Positions 16,540 to 25,147 of a stretch of 64,000 nucleotides of DNA are shown piece by piece. The DNA comes from Cladopsammia gracilis (Eukaryota; Cnidaria; Anthozoa; Scleractinia; Dendrophylliidae). Position numbers and translations under genes: made by a program. Location of the stretch: assembly GCA_022457155.1 (NCBI GenBank), contig JAJGOT010000348.1, positions 838,501 through 902,500 on the forward strand, read 5' to 3'. Under the pieces are notes generated by a model that saw nothing but the letters and a program-made list of their open reading frames with translations, was not told where the DNA came from and did no database searches. Position 1 is the first letter of the stretch. Each line of letters starts with the position of its first letter.

Positions 16540-17295
16540 ATGGCCACAAGCAAGATCAACTTTTACGATAAGCCGGCTCCCCTGCCATCTACCAGACCAT
16601 TATCATACAATGAAATACAAAGACTTCTGGCAAAGGCGCCCTCCTTACCAACACATGAACCAATTGTTTGCAAACCAACTAATATATGTGATGGTTATGC
16701 ACCCAAGAAAGCTGTTATTCAACGCACTAATCGTGGGCCCCACAACTCTGGCAAGACACAGTATCTTCTAAACCAACTGCGAGGCCCCTTTAGGGATTGT
16801 TTTGATTACATCGTTTTATTCTGCCCCACATTTGTCAAGAACAAGACATACGATGGCTTCGTGGACCGCGATCCGCACATCTTTGTGATTATCTGCCAAC
16901 AGCATGAAATCGAAGACTGGTTGAAGCTGGCGAGCTTCTTTTTCACATGCACCAACACTTTATTCATTCTCGATGACTGCGCCGCCTCCAAAGATGTCAA
17001 AGGCCGCACAAGTCAGCTGGTCAATCTGGGGTTCAGCGCAAGGCATGACGGCATATCCGTGTGGGTCTTGACTCAGCAGATCACCAGCATAGCTAAGCCA
17101 TATCGTGATAACATTGCAGCGATCGTGCTCTTTTACACGCCCTCCAGCAAGACAACTAAGGCCATCTTCGAAGACTATGCCGGCGAGCTCTCCCATGAAG
17201 AGTACAAAGAGCTTATCGCAAGGCTCAAATCCCGCAAGTTCTCCCACCTGGTTTTCTCTTTGAGGCACCCGTATGGAATTGAGTACAAGGTTTAA
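16540..17295 (+). CDS. Packaging ATPase, copy 2, one-base deletion fusing an upstream frame
   Basis: A 251-codon open frame from ATG 16540 (MATSKINFYDKPAPLP). Relative to copy 1 a single T is missing inside the Walker A codons, so the upstream 68-codon frame reads straight into the ATPase. The Walker A pattern survives as GPHNSGKT, but the hydrophobic strand that should precede it is read out of frame, giving polar residues, so the nucleotide-binding fold may be damaged. Walker B (LFILDD) and WVLTQQ are intact. Whether this fusion is functional or just decay cannot be told from sequence alone. Confidence 0.65.
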   Translation: MATSKINFYDKPAPLPSTRPLSYNEIQRLLAKAPSLPTHEPIVCKPTNICDGYAPKKAVIQRTNRGPHNSGKTQYLLNQLRGPFRDCFDYIVLFCPTFVKNKTYDGFVDRDPHIFVIICQQHEIEDWLKLASFFFTCTNTLFILDDCAASKDVKGRTSQLVNLGFSARHDGISVWVLTQQITSIAKPYRDNIAAIVLFYTPSSKTTKAIFEDYAGELSHEEYKELIARLKSRKFSHLVFSLRHPYGIEYKV

Positions 17296-17324
17296 ACACA
17301 GATATATATATATAAATATATACC
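17296..17324 (+). promoter_or_regulatory. (TA)n ATATATACC motif, copy 2
   Basis: Ends directly at ATG 17325. Confidence 0.45.
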
Positions 17325-17563
17325 ATGGATGCGCCAACCAGTCTACACAAGCTCACTGTGCTTTCACAGCTTTTGGATGAATTGTACAAAAACACACTTG
17401 ATGCGCAAAACAAAATTATCAAAGCCGCTAGTGAGAGGGATCTGCGCCTTATGCTTCTCAACAGATATCCATTGCGGTTGAATTCTATGCAAGACACCAG
17501 GCGGGGGTTATACGCGATCTTGAAACTCTTTTACCCAACATCAAGAGAATTATCGAAAAATAA
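17325..17563 (+). pseudogene. 79-aa helical protein homologue, frameshifted
   Basis: Starts as in copy 1 (MDAPTSLHKLTVLSQLLDEL), but one base is missing near 17496, so the last 25 or so codons are read in another frame and the open frame runs to 17588, overlapping the next start. The original frame would end at TAA 17561-17563, matching copy 1 in position. Confidence 0.6.
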
Positions 17564-17587
17564 AAACAAATATATATACCCCTGCTG
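17564..17587 (+). promoter_or_regulatory. ATATATACCCC motif, copy 2
   Basis: Precedes ATG 17588 by 6 bases, as before the copy 1 homologue. Confidence 0.45.
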
Positions 17588-18208
17588 ATGGCACAAGCAG
17601 CTGAAGACCCGGCCGTTTTTGACGATGTAATGCAGATGCTGGAGGCCACCCCTGATACTACACCTCCCACAGGGCTCGTGTGTGACGATGGCATTCCTGC
17701 CAAACGTGAGAAGCTGGCAATCCTTGTTTCAACCGGCAAGGCCAAAGAAGCTATCGGCGTGCAGCTCACACACGATCATGTCAAGCGCCTGTCAGACAAG
17801 GACGTTAACAAGTACTTCAAAAGGTACGAGGCCTATGTCGGCAACAAGACAACAGAATCCCTAGTTGATTCCGCCATAATGCTCGTGTCCAAAGGAGTTG
17901 GCACGGTGGTCCACATTGATGATGTCAAGGAATTGCAGAAAGAACTCAAAAATGATTACATCATCTATCAGGAGATGTCAAATCTTGCTGGAGGTCTTGC
18001 CCTGAGATGCGGACGATGGTTGGCGCTTGCCAATGCTGCTCTCATCACAACAAAACACGTCAAGTTTGAACGAGAGCCTGATCACAAGCCTGACTTAATA
18101 GAATTGGAACCACAACCCACACATCCAAGCAGAGACAGTGAAGGCTATCCACTTGAGGGCTTTGATGAAGTTGGTGTTAATCTGCCAGCAACCTCGCAGC
18201 AACCTTGA
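17588..18208 (+). CDS. Unrecognised 206-aa helical protein, copy 2
   Basis: Intact homologue of the 6813-7418 gene, starting MAQAAEDPAVFDD. The core (ILVSTGKAKEAIGVQLTHDH; GLALRCGRWLALANAALI) is almost unchanged; differences concentrate in the acidic N-terminus and the C-terminal tail, which is a few residues longer here. Conservation of the core with variable ends suggests a real protein rather than a chance frame. Confidence 0.65.
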   Translation: MAQAAEDPAVFDDVMQMLEATPDTTPPTGLVCDDGIPAKREKLAILVSTGKAKEAIGVQLTHDHVKRLSDKDVNKYFKRYEAYVGNKTTESLVDSAIMLVSKGVGTVVHIDDVKELQKELKNDYIIYQEMSNLAGGLALRCGRWLALANAALITTKHVKFEREPDHKPDLIELEPQPTHPSRDSEGYPLEGFDEVGVNLPATSQQP

Positions 18209-18250
18209 AGGAACCTGGCTGGAACCTAGGTGGAACCTGGGTGGAACTTG
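18205..18250 (+). repeat. 11-bp GGAACCT minisatellite, copy 2
   Basis: About four units of the type CTGGAACCTAG after the stop codon, the counterpart of 7419-7490. Confidence 0.7.
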
Positions 18251-18285
18251 TCAGCGCACTTGTCACATTTTGCAAAACTAAAAAA

Positions 18286-18304
18286 TCACATTTATATACC
18301 CACT
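18286..18304 (+). promoter_or_regulatory. TTTATATACCC motif, copy 2
   Basis: Same position as in copy 1, but the start codon that should follow is now ACG. Confidence 0.4.
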
Positions 18305-18811
18305 ACGGCCACATCACTCGAGGCGATCCCTGAAGAAACTCAAACTCCAACGCCAACTCCAACACCTGCCCGTGTTACCTGTGAGGCCCCGAAAACAAAG
18401 CCTGCAACAGAAAAGAACCTCGGCCGCGTTGCTTCAGGCAAAAGGCTAGCAGAACGCAACCGCCTGGCCCGTAAAGCAAAGAAAAAGGCCGAAGCACAAA
18501 AGCCTGCAAACCAACCCTCAACAAGTGACCCCAGTGCTGCAACAAGTGACACCGGTGACGCAACAAGTGACACCAACAGCAACTCAATCGTTTATATTCT
18601 GGGGGTTGGAGGGTTGATTGTCTCTGCTGCAGGGGTGTATTACCAACGCGAAGCTATACTGCAAAAGCTTGGCCGCAAACCACCAGCAAACACATCAGCA
18701 AACACACCACCACCAGCCACACCCCCATCTCGAATTCCGGTAAGAAAAGGCATTAGAAAAATGAAAAAAAAAAACAAACACATATGTATACTGCACACAA
18801 ACCATGGCTGA
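18305..18811 (+). pseudogene. Single-pass membrane protein homologue, start and stop codons altered
   Basis: Homologue of the 154-aa gene. The codon aligned to the copy 1 ATG is ACG (18305-18307), and the copy 1 stop is also missing, so the frame extends into the start of the next gene (stop 18809-18811). The TPTPTP run, basic helix, Ser/Thr linker and membrane helix (SIVYILGVGGLIVSAAGV) are all present. An initiation at ACG cannot be excluded, as the copy 1 capsid gene shows the same ATG-to-ACG change. Confidence 0.5.
18776..18803 (+). promoter_or_regulatory. CATATGTATACTGCAC block, copy 2
   Basis: Nearly identical to the block before ATG 8026 in copy 1, although neighbouring coding sequence has changed; it lies 10-25 bases before ATG 18804. 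Confidence 0.4.
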
Positions 18812-19025
18812 CAACAAGCTTGTGAAGTCTATCCTCGACGCCGCAACAATCACTGGCCTTGTCACTGGTATTGGTTGGATTGGGAAAAAGACCATCAAAG
18901 AAAACTTCACTGCCGACTCCAGTGCAAGCTTGATGAACTACGTCAAGTTCACAGCCGTCATGGCTGGCAGCATCGCGCTGAAGAAATATCTCGAGGACCA
19001 GAAAATCCTCCCAGACAACATGTAA
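18804..19025 (+). CDS. 73-aa small hydrophobic protein, copy 2
   Basis: Intact homologue of 8026-8247 with the same length and the same two hydrophobic helices (LDAATITGLVTGIGWIG; YVKFTAVMAGSIAL). Only a few conservative changes. Confidence 0.65.
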   Translation: MADNKLVKSILDAATITGLVTGIGWIGKKTIKENFTADSSASLMNYVKFTAVMAGSIALKKYLEDQKILPDNM

Positions 19026-19051
19026 AAACCATATGTAAACACACGACCACA

Positions 19052-19489
19052 ATGGCCAGCATTGCAATAATGGCCCTTGGCGCTGTTTTGAATGCGGCAG
19101 CTTTCACTGGCGGCAATTATCTCGCGAAATATCTGTCTGGTGATAACGGAAAGGCAGCAATGGATGAGAAAATCCGTCACGACAAAGCTCTTGAACAATA
19201 CCAAGCGGCTTACGCCAAATACCAGAAGGACCGCACCAAGCTCCTCGACTGGATTGCAGCCAACGATCGGATTAAACACCAAGCTAGCAAAAACTTTCAA
19301 ACCACCGACCAAGCCCTGGTCTTGTATAACCAGATGCATAAATCCCAACCAGATAAACAAATCAAAGATTACAAAGAGCCTCAGTTCTCGGACTTCTACA
19401 AACCCAGCCCACAACAGCAGACTGGTGAACTTGCGTTCACTGGAGGCACCCTGATTGCGGGTGGGTATGCGGCCTATCGCTTTCTGTAA
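19052..19489 (+). CDS. 145-aa protein with hydrophobic ends, copy 2
   Basis: Starts at ATG 19052 (MASIAIMALGAVLNAAAF), chosen by homology with copy 1; the frame is open further upstream. It has the hydrophobic N-terminus, the charged helical middle with YQAAYAKYQKDRTKL, the motif QFSDFYKPSPQQ and a hydrophobic C-terminus (LIAGGYAAYRFL). The TATA motif before it is weak (CATATGTAAAC). Confidence 0.65.
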   Translation: MASIAIMALGAVLNAAAFTGGNYLAKYLSGDNGKAAMDEKIRHDKALEQYQAAYAKYQKDRTKLLDWIAANDRIKHQASKNFQTTDQALVLYNQMHKSQPDKQIKDYKEPQFSDFYKPSPQQQTGELAFTGGTLIAGGYAAYRFL

Positions 19490-19513
19490 AAAAATATATC
19501 TATATATACAACC
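19490..19513 (+). promoter_or_regulatory. ATATATCTATATATAC motif, copy 2
   Basis: Ends 5 bases before ATG 19514. Confidence 0.45.
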
Positions 19514-19840
19514 ATGGATCACAAAGAAGTCGGAGCTATAAGTCTCGCTTGGCTTTGGTTTGAGAGCATGCTCAAATTACGTAAAGCCTTTCACCAACTG
19601 CTGAATGAGGAAAGACAAAACCGGCTAGACATAAGCATTGCTCTCAAGATGGGCAAAGAAAATATCGAAAAAGAGCTGGAGTCCGATGAAGAAAAGATTC
19701 AAAAAAATGTAAAGATTGTAAAGGACGAAAACACGCCTCCGTTAGAAGCTCTCAACGCTTTCAAAGCTTTACAAGAAGAGACATCTGTCAGAGACTATCT
19801 CTTTTATCTGCTGGAGAAAGCAAATGAACAAGAACAATAA
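19514..19840 (+). CDS. 108-aa charged helical protein with N-terminal hydrophobic segment, copy 2
   Basis: Intact frame MDHKEVGAISLAWLWFES, then a helical, Glu/Lys-rich region, ending EKANEQEQ. The first hydrophobic segment and the EANEQEQ-type tail match the copy 1 gene at 8729, but the middle differs completely: copy 1 has an Arg/Asp/Glu tandem repeat there. It ends 10 bases before the integrase start. Confidence 0.6.
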   Translation: MDHKEVGAISLAWLWFESMLKLRKAFHQLLNEERQNRLDISIALKMGKENIEKELESDEEKIQKNVKIVKDENTPPLEALNAFKALQEETSVRDYLFYLLEKANEQEQ

Positions 19841-19850
19841 TGTATAATAT
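19841..19850 (+). promoter_or_regulatory. TGTATAATAT motif before integrase, copy 2
   Basis: Directly abuts ATG 19851; identical to copy 1. Confidence 0.35.
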
Positions 19851-20822
19851 ATGGACTCCAAACTCACAAAGATCTATTACAGTCCTAAAAGCTATTGGAA
19901 AGGTCTTGCCGCTGTAAACAGGCTGGCCACTGCGGCCAAGGTCTCTGATGATGTCGCAAAGAAATGGCTGGTCAAACAAGCCCTTTGGCAAGTTTACCTC
20001 CCAGCGCCACGCCACATCCCTCGCCCAAAGTTTGATGTCCAAACTTCTAATGCAGTGCATCAAGCGGACCTTCTGTTTTTGCCACACGACAAACTGCCTC
20101 ACGGGAGGAAGATTTACAAATATGCTTTGAGCCGTTACAAAGCAGCAGAGCCCTTGACTTCGAAAGAGTCTGATGAAGTTTCGAAGGCGATGGCACGGAT
20201 TTACAGATGCGGGCCTTTGAAATGGCCACAACTGTTGCAAGTAGACCCGGGGACAGAGTTTATGGGAGCCGTGACTAAAGAGATGGGGGCCCATAAAACA
20301 ACCATTCGCCGTGGGCGTGTTGATATCCACAGAGACCAAGGGATTGTTGAAAAATTCAACAGAACCCTTGTTGAACGATTATTTGGTTATCAGTACGCAG
20401 TTGAAATGAATCTGCCCTCTGGCCGTTCGACTGCTTGGGTTAAAAGACTGCCAGATGTTGTGTCGGCTTTGAACAATGAAGTGACTCAACTCACTGGCAA
20501 GAAGCCTGCGCAAGCGATCAAAGAGAAAGCCACCTCAGCCAAACCAGCGACCCCATATTTGAGACCAGTGGGGGCGAATGAGAAAAAACTCCCACCTCGA
20601 GTCAATTTGAGATATCTGTATCCGCCTGGGGAGCTTGAGGGTGGTGGTCGACGGACGACTGATCCAATCTGGTCTTTGAAAGTCTACCAAATACAAAGAA
20701 TTGTGACCAAGCCAGATGCGCCTGTCGTGTATTATCTCTACGATGGACCCAAGCGCGGGTTTGTGCGTGAGGAGTTGATGGTTGTGCCGCCGGGCACTCA
20801 GTTGCCTCCGATGTCTTTGTGA
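19851..20822 (+). CDS. DDE integrase, copy 2, with 6-residue core deletion (likely inactive)
   Basis: 323 residues, open throughout and closely similar to copy 1. The catalytic D (QADLLFL), D (QVDPGTEF) and E (GIVEKFNRTL) are all kept. However, 18 bases are missing in frame after KYAL, removing the six residues TVVDVA of the second core strand of the RNase-H fold. That strand packs next to the first catalytic aspartate in rve integrases, so the enzyme is probably non-functional. Its end overlaps the convergent polymerase gene by 25 bases, as in copy 1. Confidence 0.75.
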   Translation: MDSKLTKIYYSPKSYWKGLAAVNRLATAAKVSDDVAKKWLVKQALWQVYLPAPRHIPRPKFDVQTSNAVHQADLLFLPHDKLPHGRKIYKYALSRYKAAEPLTSKESDEVSKAMARIYRCGPLKWPQLLQVDPGTEFMGAVTKEMGAHKTTIRRGRVDIHRDQGIVEKFNRTLVERLFGYQYAVEMNLPSGRSTAWVKRLPDVVSALNNEVTQLTGKKPAQAIKEKATSAKPATPYLRPVGANEKKLPPRVNLRYLYPPGELEGGGRRTTDPIWSLKVYQIQRIVTKPDAPVVYYLYDGPKRGFVREELMVVPPGTQLPPMSL

Positions 20823-23800
20823 CCATATGCAAGCGTATGGATGCCATCGTCTTTGATCCATCGCTTTGAATCAAAGGGCGAAGAGCGTTGTCTTGGTTAT
20901 GTGCTCGCCGAAGATTTGGTGGCCTTTGCTTCGGAGCCTGTTCATCCCATGCTTGAAGGTTCGCTGGTCGAGGAGAGCTTCCTTGTAATTCTGGTGGGTA
21001 ATCTCTTTCTTTGTGACAACCTTGGTGGTGCCCTTTGCTTTCTTTATGTTTTTGTCGCCCTCTAGTAAGATGGAGTACATCTTCGAGCGGAGACACAGAC
21101 TCTGAGATCGGCTTACCTGCGCATCGTCCTTCATCTTCCCAATGACCTTCTTGTTAAGCTGGCTGTGGAGTGGATGGTCCTTGGGATAATCACTTGTGTC
21201 GTAGAGTTCATCCTGAAGGTTCTCCATGTCTTTGTAAACATCATCCGTCTTGATCTCGAGGAGTAGAGAGTCTGTGTCTGTGTAGAGTAGGTCTACCCGT
21301 GGGCGATATTTCAGCTTGAGATGTTTGTAATAGAAGTCATACATCAGTGTTTTGGAAAGATCAAGGATGCACATGCCTGTGTAGACTGGGCGGTTGAAGA
21401 GGATTTTCTCCCTGTTTACTGGATCCCCGCCATTTTAGCTCCAAAGACTGTTGCTCTGGAAAACAGTGGGCTTGCGATAAGCTTTCTAATCTTGTCTTGC
21501 TCGTGCGATCGGACAAGCTTCATGTCGATTCGATTTCTGAGGTTCTCCATTGTCTTACCGAAGACTGAGTTGTTCATGAGCTTGAAGAAGTTCTTCTCAA
21601 AATCGGAAGTGGCCTTCTTTCTGAGCTCGGTGTTCAGGGAGATGTATGGCTCCATCCAAGCCCTCTGCTCGAACTTGAGCATTTTGTGGATTTTCGTCAA
21701 CTTCATTCCCAGATCCAGGTACTGCTGGAGATTTCTGTAATGCAACACATACCGGGATTTGTTGTTTAGGGTAAGGAGCAGCTTCTGCGTCTTGTCTTCT
21801 GGCTGTCCCTCTGCCAAGGCCCTTTGGTATGGAGACATCCATGCTTTTGGAACGACCAGCCTTTCTGGGGCAAGAGGATAAGCGTTGTGCTCATCGTGCA
21901 GCTCCTCGGGGTACTCAAGATCAACCTCGAAGATGTAACCGATCTTTCTGTTTGGCCTCCACCTCCTGATCTGGTGTTGTGTTGGAAAGACAGGGCACCA
22001 TGCGAAGTTGCCAACTGGGAGAGGCTGACTCATGGCCCATCCATATAGATTGTTCGCGTCTAGAGACATGATGTAACTTGACTCTTCGTTGGGGCTGTGA
22101 TCGTGAAGATAGGGGTTGTTAGCCTTACAGTGCCGCCTGCTCTCCATGGATATACCACCTCGCAAGCCTCTTTCAACAAAGAGGTGCATGTCAACATCTG
22201 TGAGCAGCTCCAGGTTGATGCCCGTATACCTGAGAAGGGCGTCCCAGGAGAGGCCAGGGCTTGTGTAATAATGTGCCGAGTCAAGCTTGTAATGTTGCAG
22301 ACAGGCTTTTCTGAAGTTCTCGAAAACATCGGCCAGAAGAAGCACATCTGTCTCAAGGTAGAGGTCGTGGTAATCTCCAAGCGTCTTGCATCCAAATACC
22401 TCCCACACTTTTTGCGCGTGGGCGTATTCTTTATCTGAGATGCCTTCCTTCTTGAGCTCGCTGTAGAAGGCATCCTTCGGTGGGAGAGAGGTCTCCTCGA
22501 ATCGAGTCCATGAGTCCATGTATTCGTATGGGTAAATCCCTTTTTGCAGGAGAAGGTTGCGTTTGGCTTGGTTATTTTCGTGGCTTGCCGTGATTGTGAA
22601 GGACTCTGGCTTGTTTGCTTCAACCAGGGCACTGAGGCTTGACTGCATGAACTGCAAGCTGTCAATGAGCCTCAAATTGCCGAGGGAGAAAGAGATGTAT
22701 TTCTCCATGTTGTTGGGGATGCATTTCAAATCGGATTGAATGTCTGCAATTCCACTCATGATGTGGTGCGCATCATAGCCCTTCAAGTTGTGAAAGATTA
22801 CCGGGATTATTTCCGTTTTCGGGTTGGTTCGGAAATAGTTGATGTTGCAGAAACTGTGAGCCGCACCCCAATATTTACCTGTGATGTGGCAATGATCTTT
22901 GACTGCGTCTCGAACAGAGTCTTGGATTAGACTCCCCGCAGATAAGGCAGTCGACCTGCTCGAATAAATTGTCTGTGGGGGGCTGCCATTTGTTTCTTGG
23001 CCCAACAAATGGTAACTCTTCTAATTCACCATCATCACCCCGGATGTAAGTTTTGAATGCCTTTTGATAACATTTGTTGGTGTAACGATGAATAAGGCCC
23101 GCGTATTCTCCGGTGTTTGGGTCATAGGCCGCAATGGCATCCCTGTGATTCTTCTTGGTGAGAGACTTGTTACAGATGTAACAGTCAGTTGAAAGGTTGA
23201 ATTCAATCCATTCATTTCTCGTCATTGAATAAGGCTTCTTGTGTTGCAGCTCATCTCTGATCACTCCTTCCAGCTGCTGAAGGCTGTTAAGAAAGACTGG
23301 CACAACGTCCTCTCCTCTGTATAGATAAGGGCCCTTTGTCTCCCCATCAGGGCGAACAGCTAACATGCAGAACCCGCAGGGTTTATGTACGGATGTCGCA
23401 GTTGTGCTGCTCTGTTGGGGATCTGGTATGCAACCGTGGACTTTTTCGACAATGCTTTCGAAGTCAGCATAAATAACCCAAGTCTTCTTCATCTGGTTCT
23501 GGAAGTTCTCAAAGTGGAGGACGTTTTCGCCTTCTTTGGGCATTTCAACTCGTGTCGGCCTGCCTTTGACTTCCCTGCAATAGAAGAGATGATCGGTGAG
23601 AACCCTTTATGAAGAAAAGGCTTGGAGACACCCGTCACAGTGATGCATGCGGCGCCTTGCTTTGAAGTAGAAGTCTGCTCATGCTCTTGATGTAACAATA
23701 ATGTGAAGTATGTATATCTGTGAGCATCATCAGATTAATCCTTCGCAGATTGGGATCATCGAGCTCACTGACTCTGATTACAACCACATTATTGTTCTTC

Positions 23801-24514
23801 CAGCCATAAATGTTGATTGCAAGGTTGTTTTGACGCTCAACTTTGGAAATTTGACTCAATGGCGTTGGAAAATCAACTCCAGGTAAGTCTAGGCCATCAT
23901 CAATGGGATAACTTCCTGGCCGATCTGAATGCGCCTCGGCGGGGAACAATGCCGATCTTAGTGCCCAGCGGAGACACTGGTTGTCTCTGTTCTTTACATT
24001 GATGATTGCCTGCTTCGACCTGAGTTTTGATGGTGTTGGGATAAATGTGCCTCCTCGTAGAGGCTGGTACATCCCGAACTCAAGGTAAACAGTTTTGATT
24101 TTCTCAATCACCCAACCAGAACCCAACTGCTGCCATCTAGCAATCTCTTCCTTAAAACCATTCACAATGTCTTCCAGAATGCCCTCCTCTCGCAGCTGAT
24201 AGATGTGTCACAATCAGTGGGTTAACGTTCCAAAAGAAGCGATCAATTTCTCGATTGTCGTCACCTGCCATTGAAAAGTGAACATCGAATGACAAAGTGA
24301 CCTTCACCCCGCCAAGTTCTGTGACTTCGCGTGCAATTTTCTGGAGAATGGCCGCCTTATTAGTTATGAAGAATAAATTCAGGTCCTTGATTTGGTAATC
24401 ATCAGGGACATTCATCTTATAACCATGCAGCCAATTACCGAAGTAATCGTAGTTCCTTGGGTTGAAGTCAAGACGTTGAGCCGGTCTCACATCGGGCCTC
24501 TGTGCCATTGCCAT
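20798..24514 (-). pseudogene. Family B DNA polymerase of a different lineage, multiply frameshifted
   Basis: Starts at ATG 24514 (MAMAQRPDVRPAQRL) after a TATATACC motif and ends at TGA 20798-20800. About 1240 codons, similar in length to copy 1, but in at least five open segments: 24514-24152, 24165-23635, 23543-22875, 23008-21416 and 21374 to the region near 21100, with a last shift before the C-terminal KRW..DGIHT..GGN-like tail. Visible motifs: Exo I YADFES (near 23470), motif A LDANNLYGWAM (near 22060), motif B LMNNSVFGKTM (near 21560), motif C YTDTDSLLLE (near 21280). These variants (LYGWAM, VFGKTMEN) are those common in classical Polinton polymerases and are unlike copy 1 (SLYPS, AYGKF). 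Confidence 0.8.
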
Positions 24515-24545
24515 GTGGGTTGGTATATACAGGGGTGGTGTTTCT
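24515..24545 (-). promoter_or_regulatory. TGTATATACC motif before the copy 2 polymerase
   Basis: On the minus strand CCCCTGTATATACCAACCCAC precedes the start, the motif lying about 8 bases upstream of ATG 24514. Confidence 0.45.
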
Positions 24546-24549
24546 TCAA

Positions 24550-24671
24550 TTGGTGGTCTCGTGCCGGGACCAGCATTCACAAGCAGTGTGTGGGGTGGTC
24601 TCGTACCGGGCCAGCATTCACAAGCAACTGTGTTGGTGGCCTCGTGCTGGACCAGCATTCACAAGCACTAT
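24550..24671. repeat. Imperfect ~45-50 bp tandem repeat next to the terminal palindrome
   Basis: About three copies of a unit containing GGNCCAGCATTCACAAGCA and GGTCTCGT lie between the polymerase promoter and the terminal palindrome of copy 2. Copy 1 has no equivalent in its 76-bp spacer. Confidence 0.65.
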
Positions 24672-24832
24672 GTAGTATAGGGGCTTAGGGCGCCCGGGAT
24701 CACCCAAAAATAAGCCGCCAAACGCCCGAGTTACCGCCCCACAGGGCGAATGCAATGAGTCCTGTGGGGCGGTAACTCGGCGTTTGGCGGCTTATTTTGG
24801 GTGGTCCCGGACCCCCAAGCCCCTATTCTACT
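24672..24832. repeat. Terminal palindrome of copy 2 (161 bp)
   Basis: Two arms of about 72 bp with a few mismatches, centred on GAATGCAATGAG, the same centre as the copy 1 palindrome. The inner ~35 bp (TAAGCCGCCAAACGCC then GAGTTACCG) are shared with copy 1, while the outer 30 bp differ. The tips read AGTATA and TTCTACT. Immediately after it a host repeat continues from GGCAATATAACG; uninterrupted copies of that repeat elsewhere in the window show GGCGATATAACG preceded by GCCATTT. Confidence 0.75.
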
Positions 24833-25147
24833 GGCAATATAACGTGGAAATAAGCTTAGCGACATTTTGTCATTTCGGTGGGACAGTCTCATCCGTTTGC
24901 ATTTACGAAGAGTATTCACAAAGTGCGACAGGTAACACAGAAAATCTCCGAAATATTGACAAAGAGGCTCCGTAATTTTTCTCCTAGGAGCCAACAAATG
25001 TCTCAAAAGTTATGACAAACAAACGATTGATTTTTCCATCTTACAAACATTACGCAAATGCAACGAAGTAAAGCGGCTCAAAATAGACTGAGCCGTTATA
25101 ACGCACGCATTTTGATTTCAGATAAATGTCACGATTGCAAATGCCTC
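24833..25147 (+). repeat. Host 'body' repeat, copy interrupted by virus copy 2
   Basis: Begins within the repeat (ATATAACGTGGAAATAAGC) and continues through TCTCCTAGGAGCCAACAAATG and AACGCACGCATTTTG. The same sequence recurs at 26950, 34200, 41410 and 48620, and inverted at 55066-55290. No coding capacity; the upstream half is missing because the virus inserted there. Confidence 0.75.

Larger units (their letters stand above)
14036..24832 (+). mobile_element. Endogenous Polinton/adintovirus-like element, copy 2 (interrupted at left)
   Basis: Same gene order as copy 1 from the coiled-coil gene to the polymerase, about 10.8 kb further on. It begins abruptly inside the coiled-coil gene after the copy 1 palindrome and ends in its own palindrome at 24672-24832, after which a host repeat continues. 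It is more decayed than copy 1: the coiled-coil gene is broken twice and truncated, the 79-aa homologue is frameshifted, the 154-aa homologue has lost its start and stop, the integrase has an internal deletion and the polymerase has several frameshifts. Confidence 0.8.

Noticed and set aside
20841..24658. Several independent genes on the minus strand
   Set aside because: Their order and motifs are those of one family B polymerase interrupted by frameshifts.
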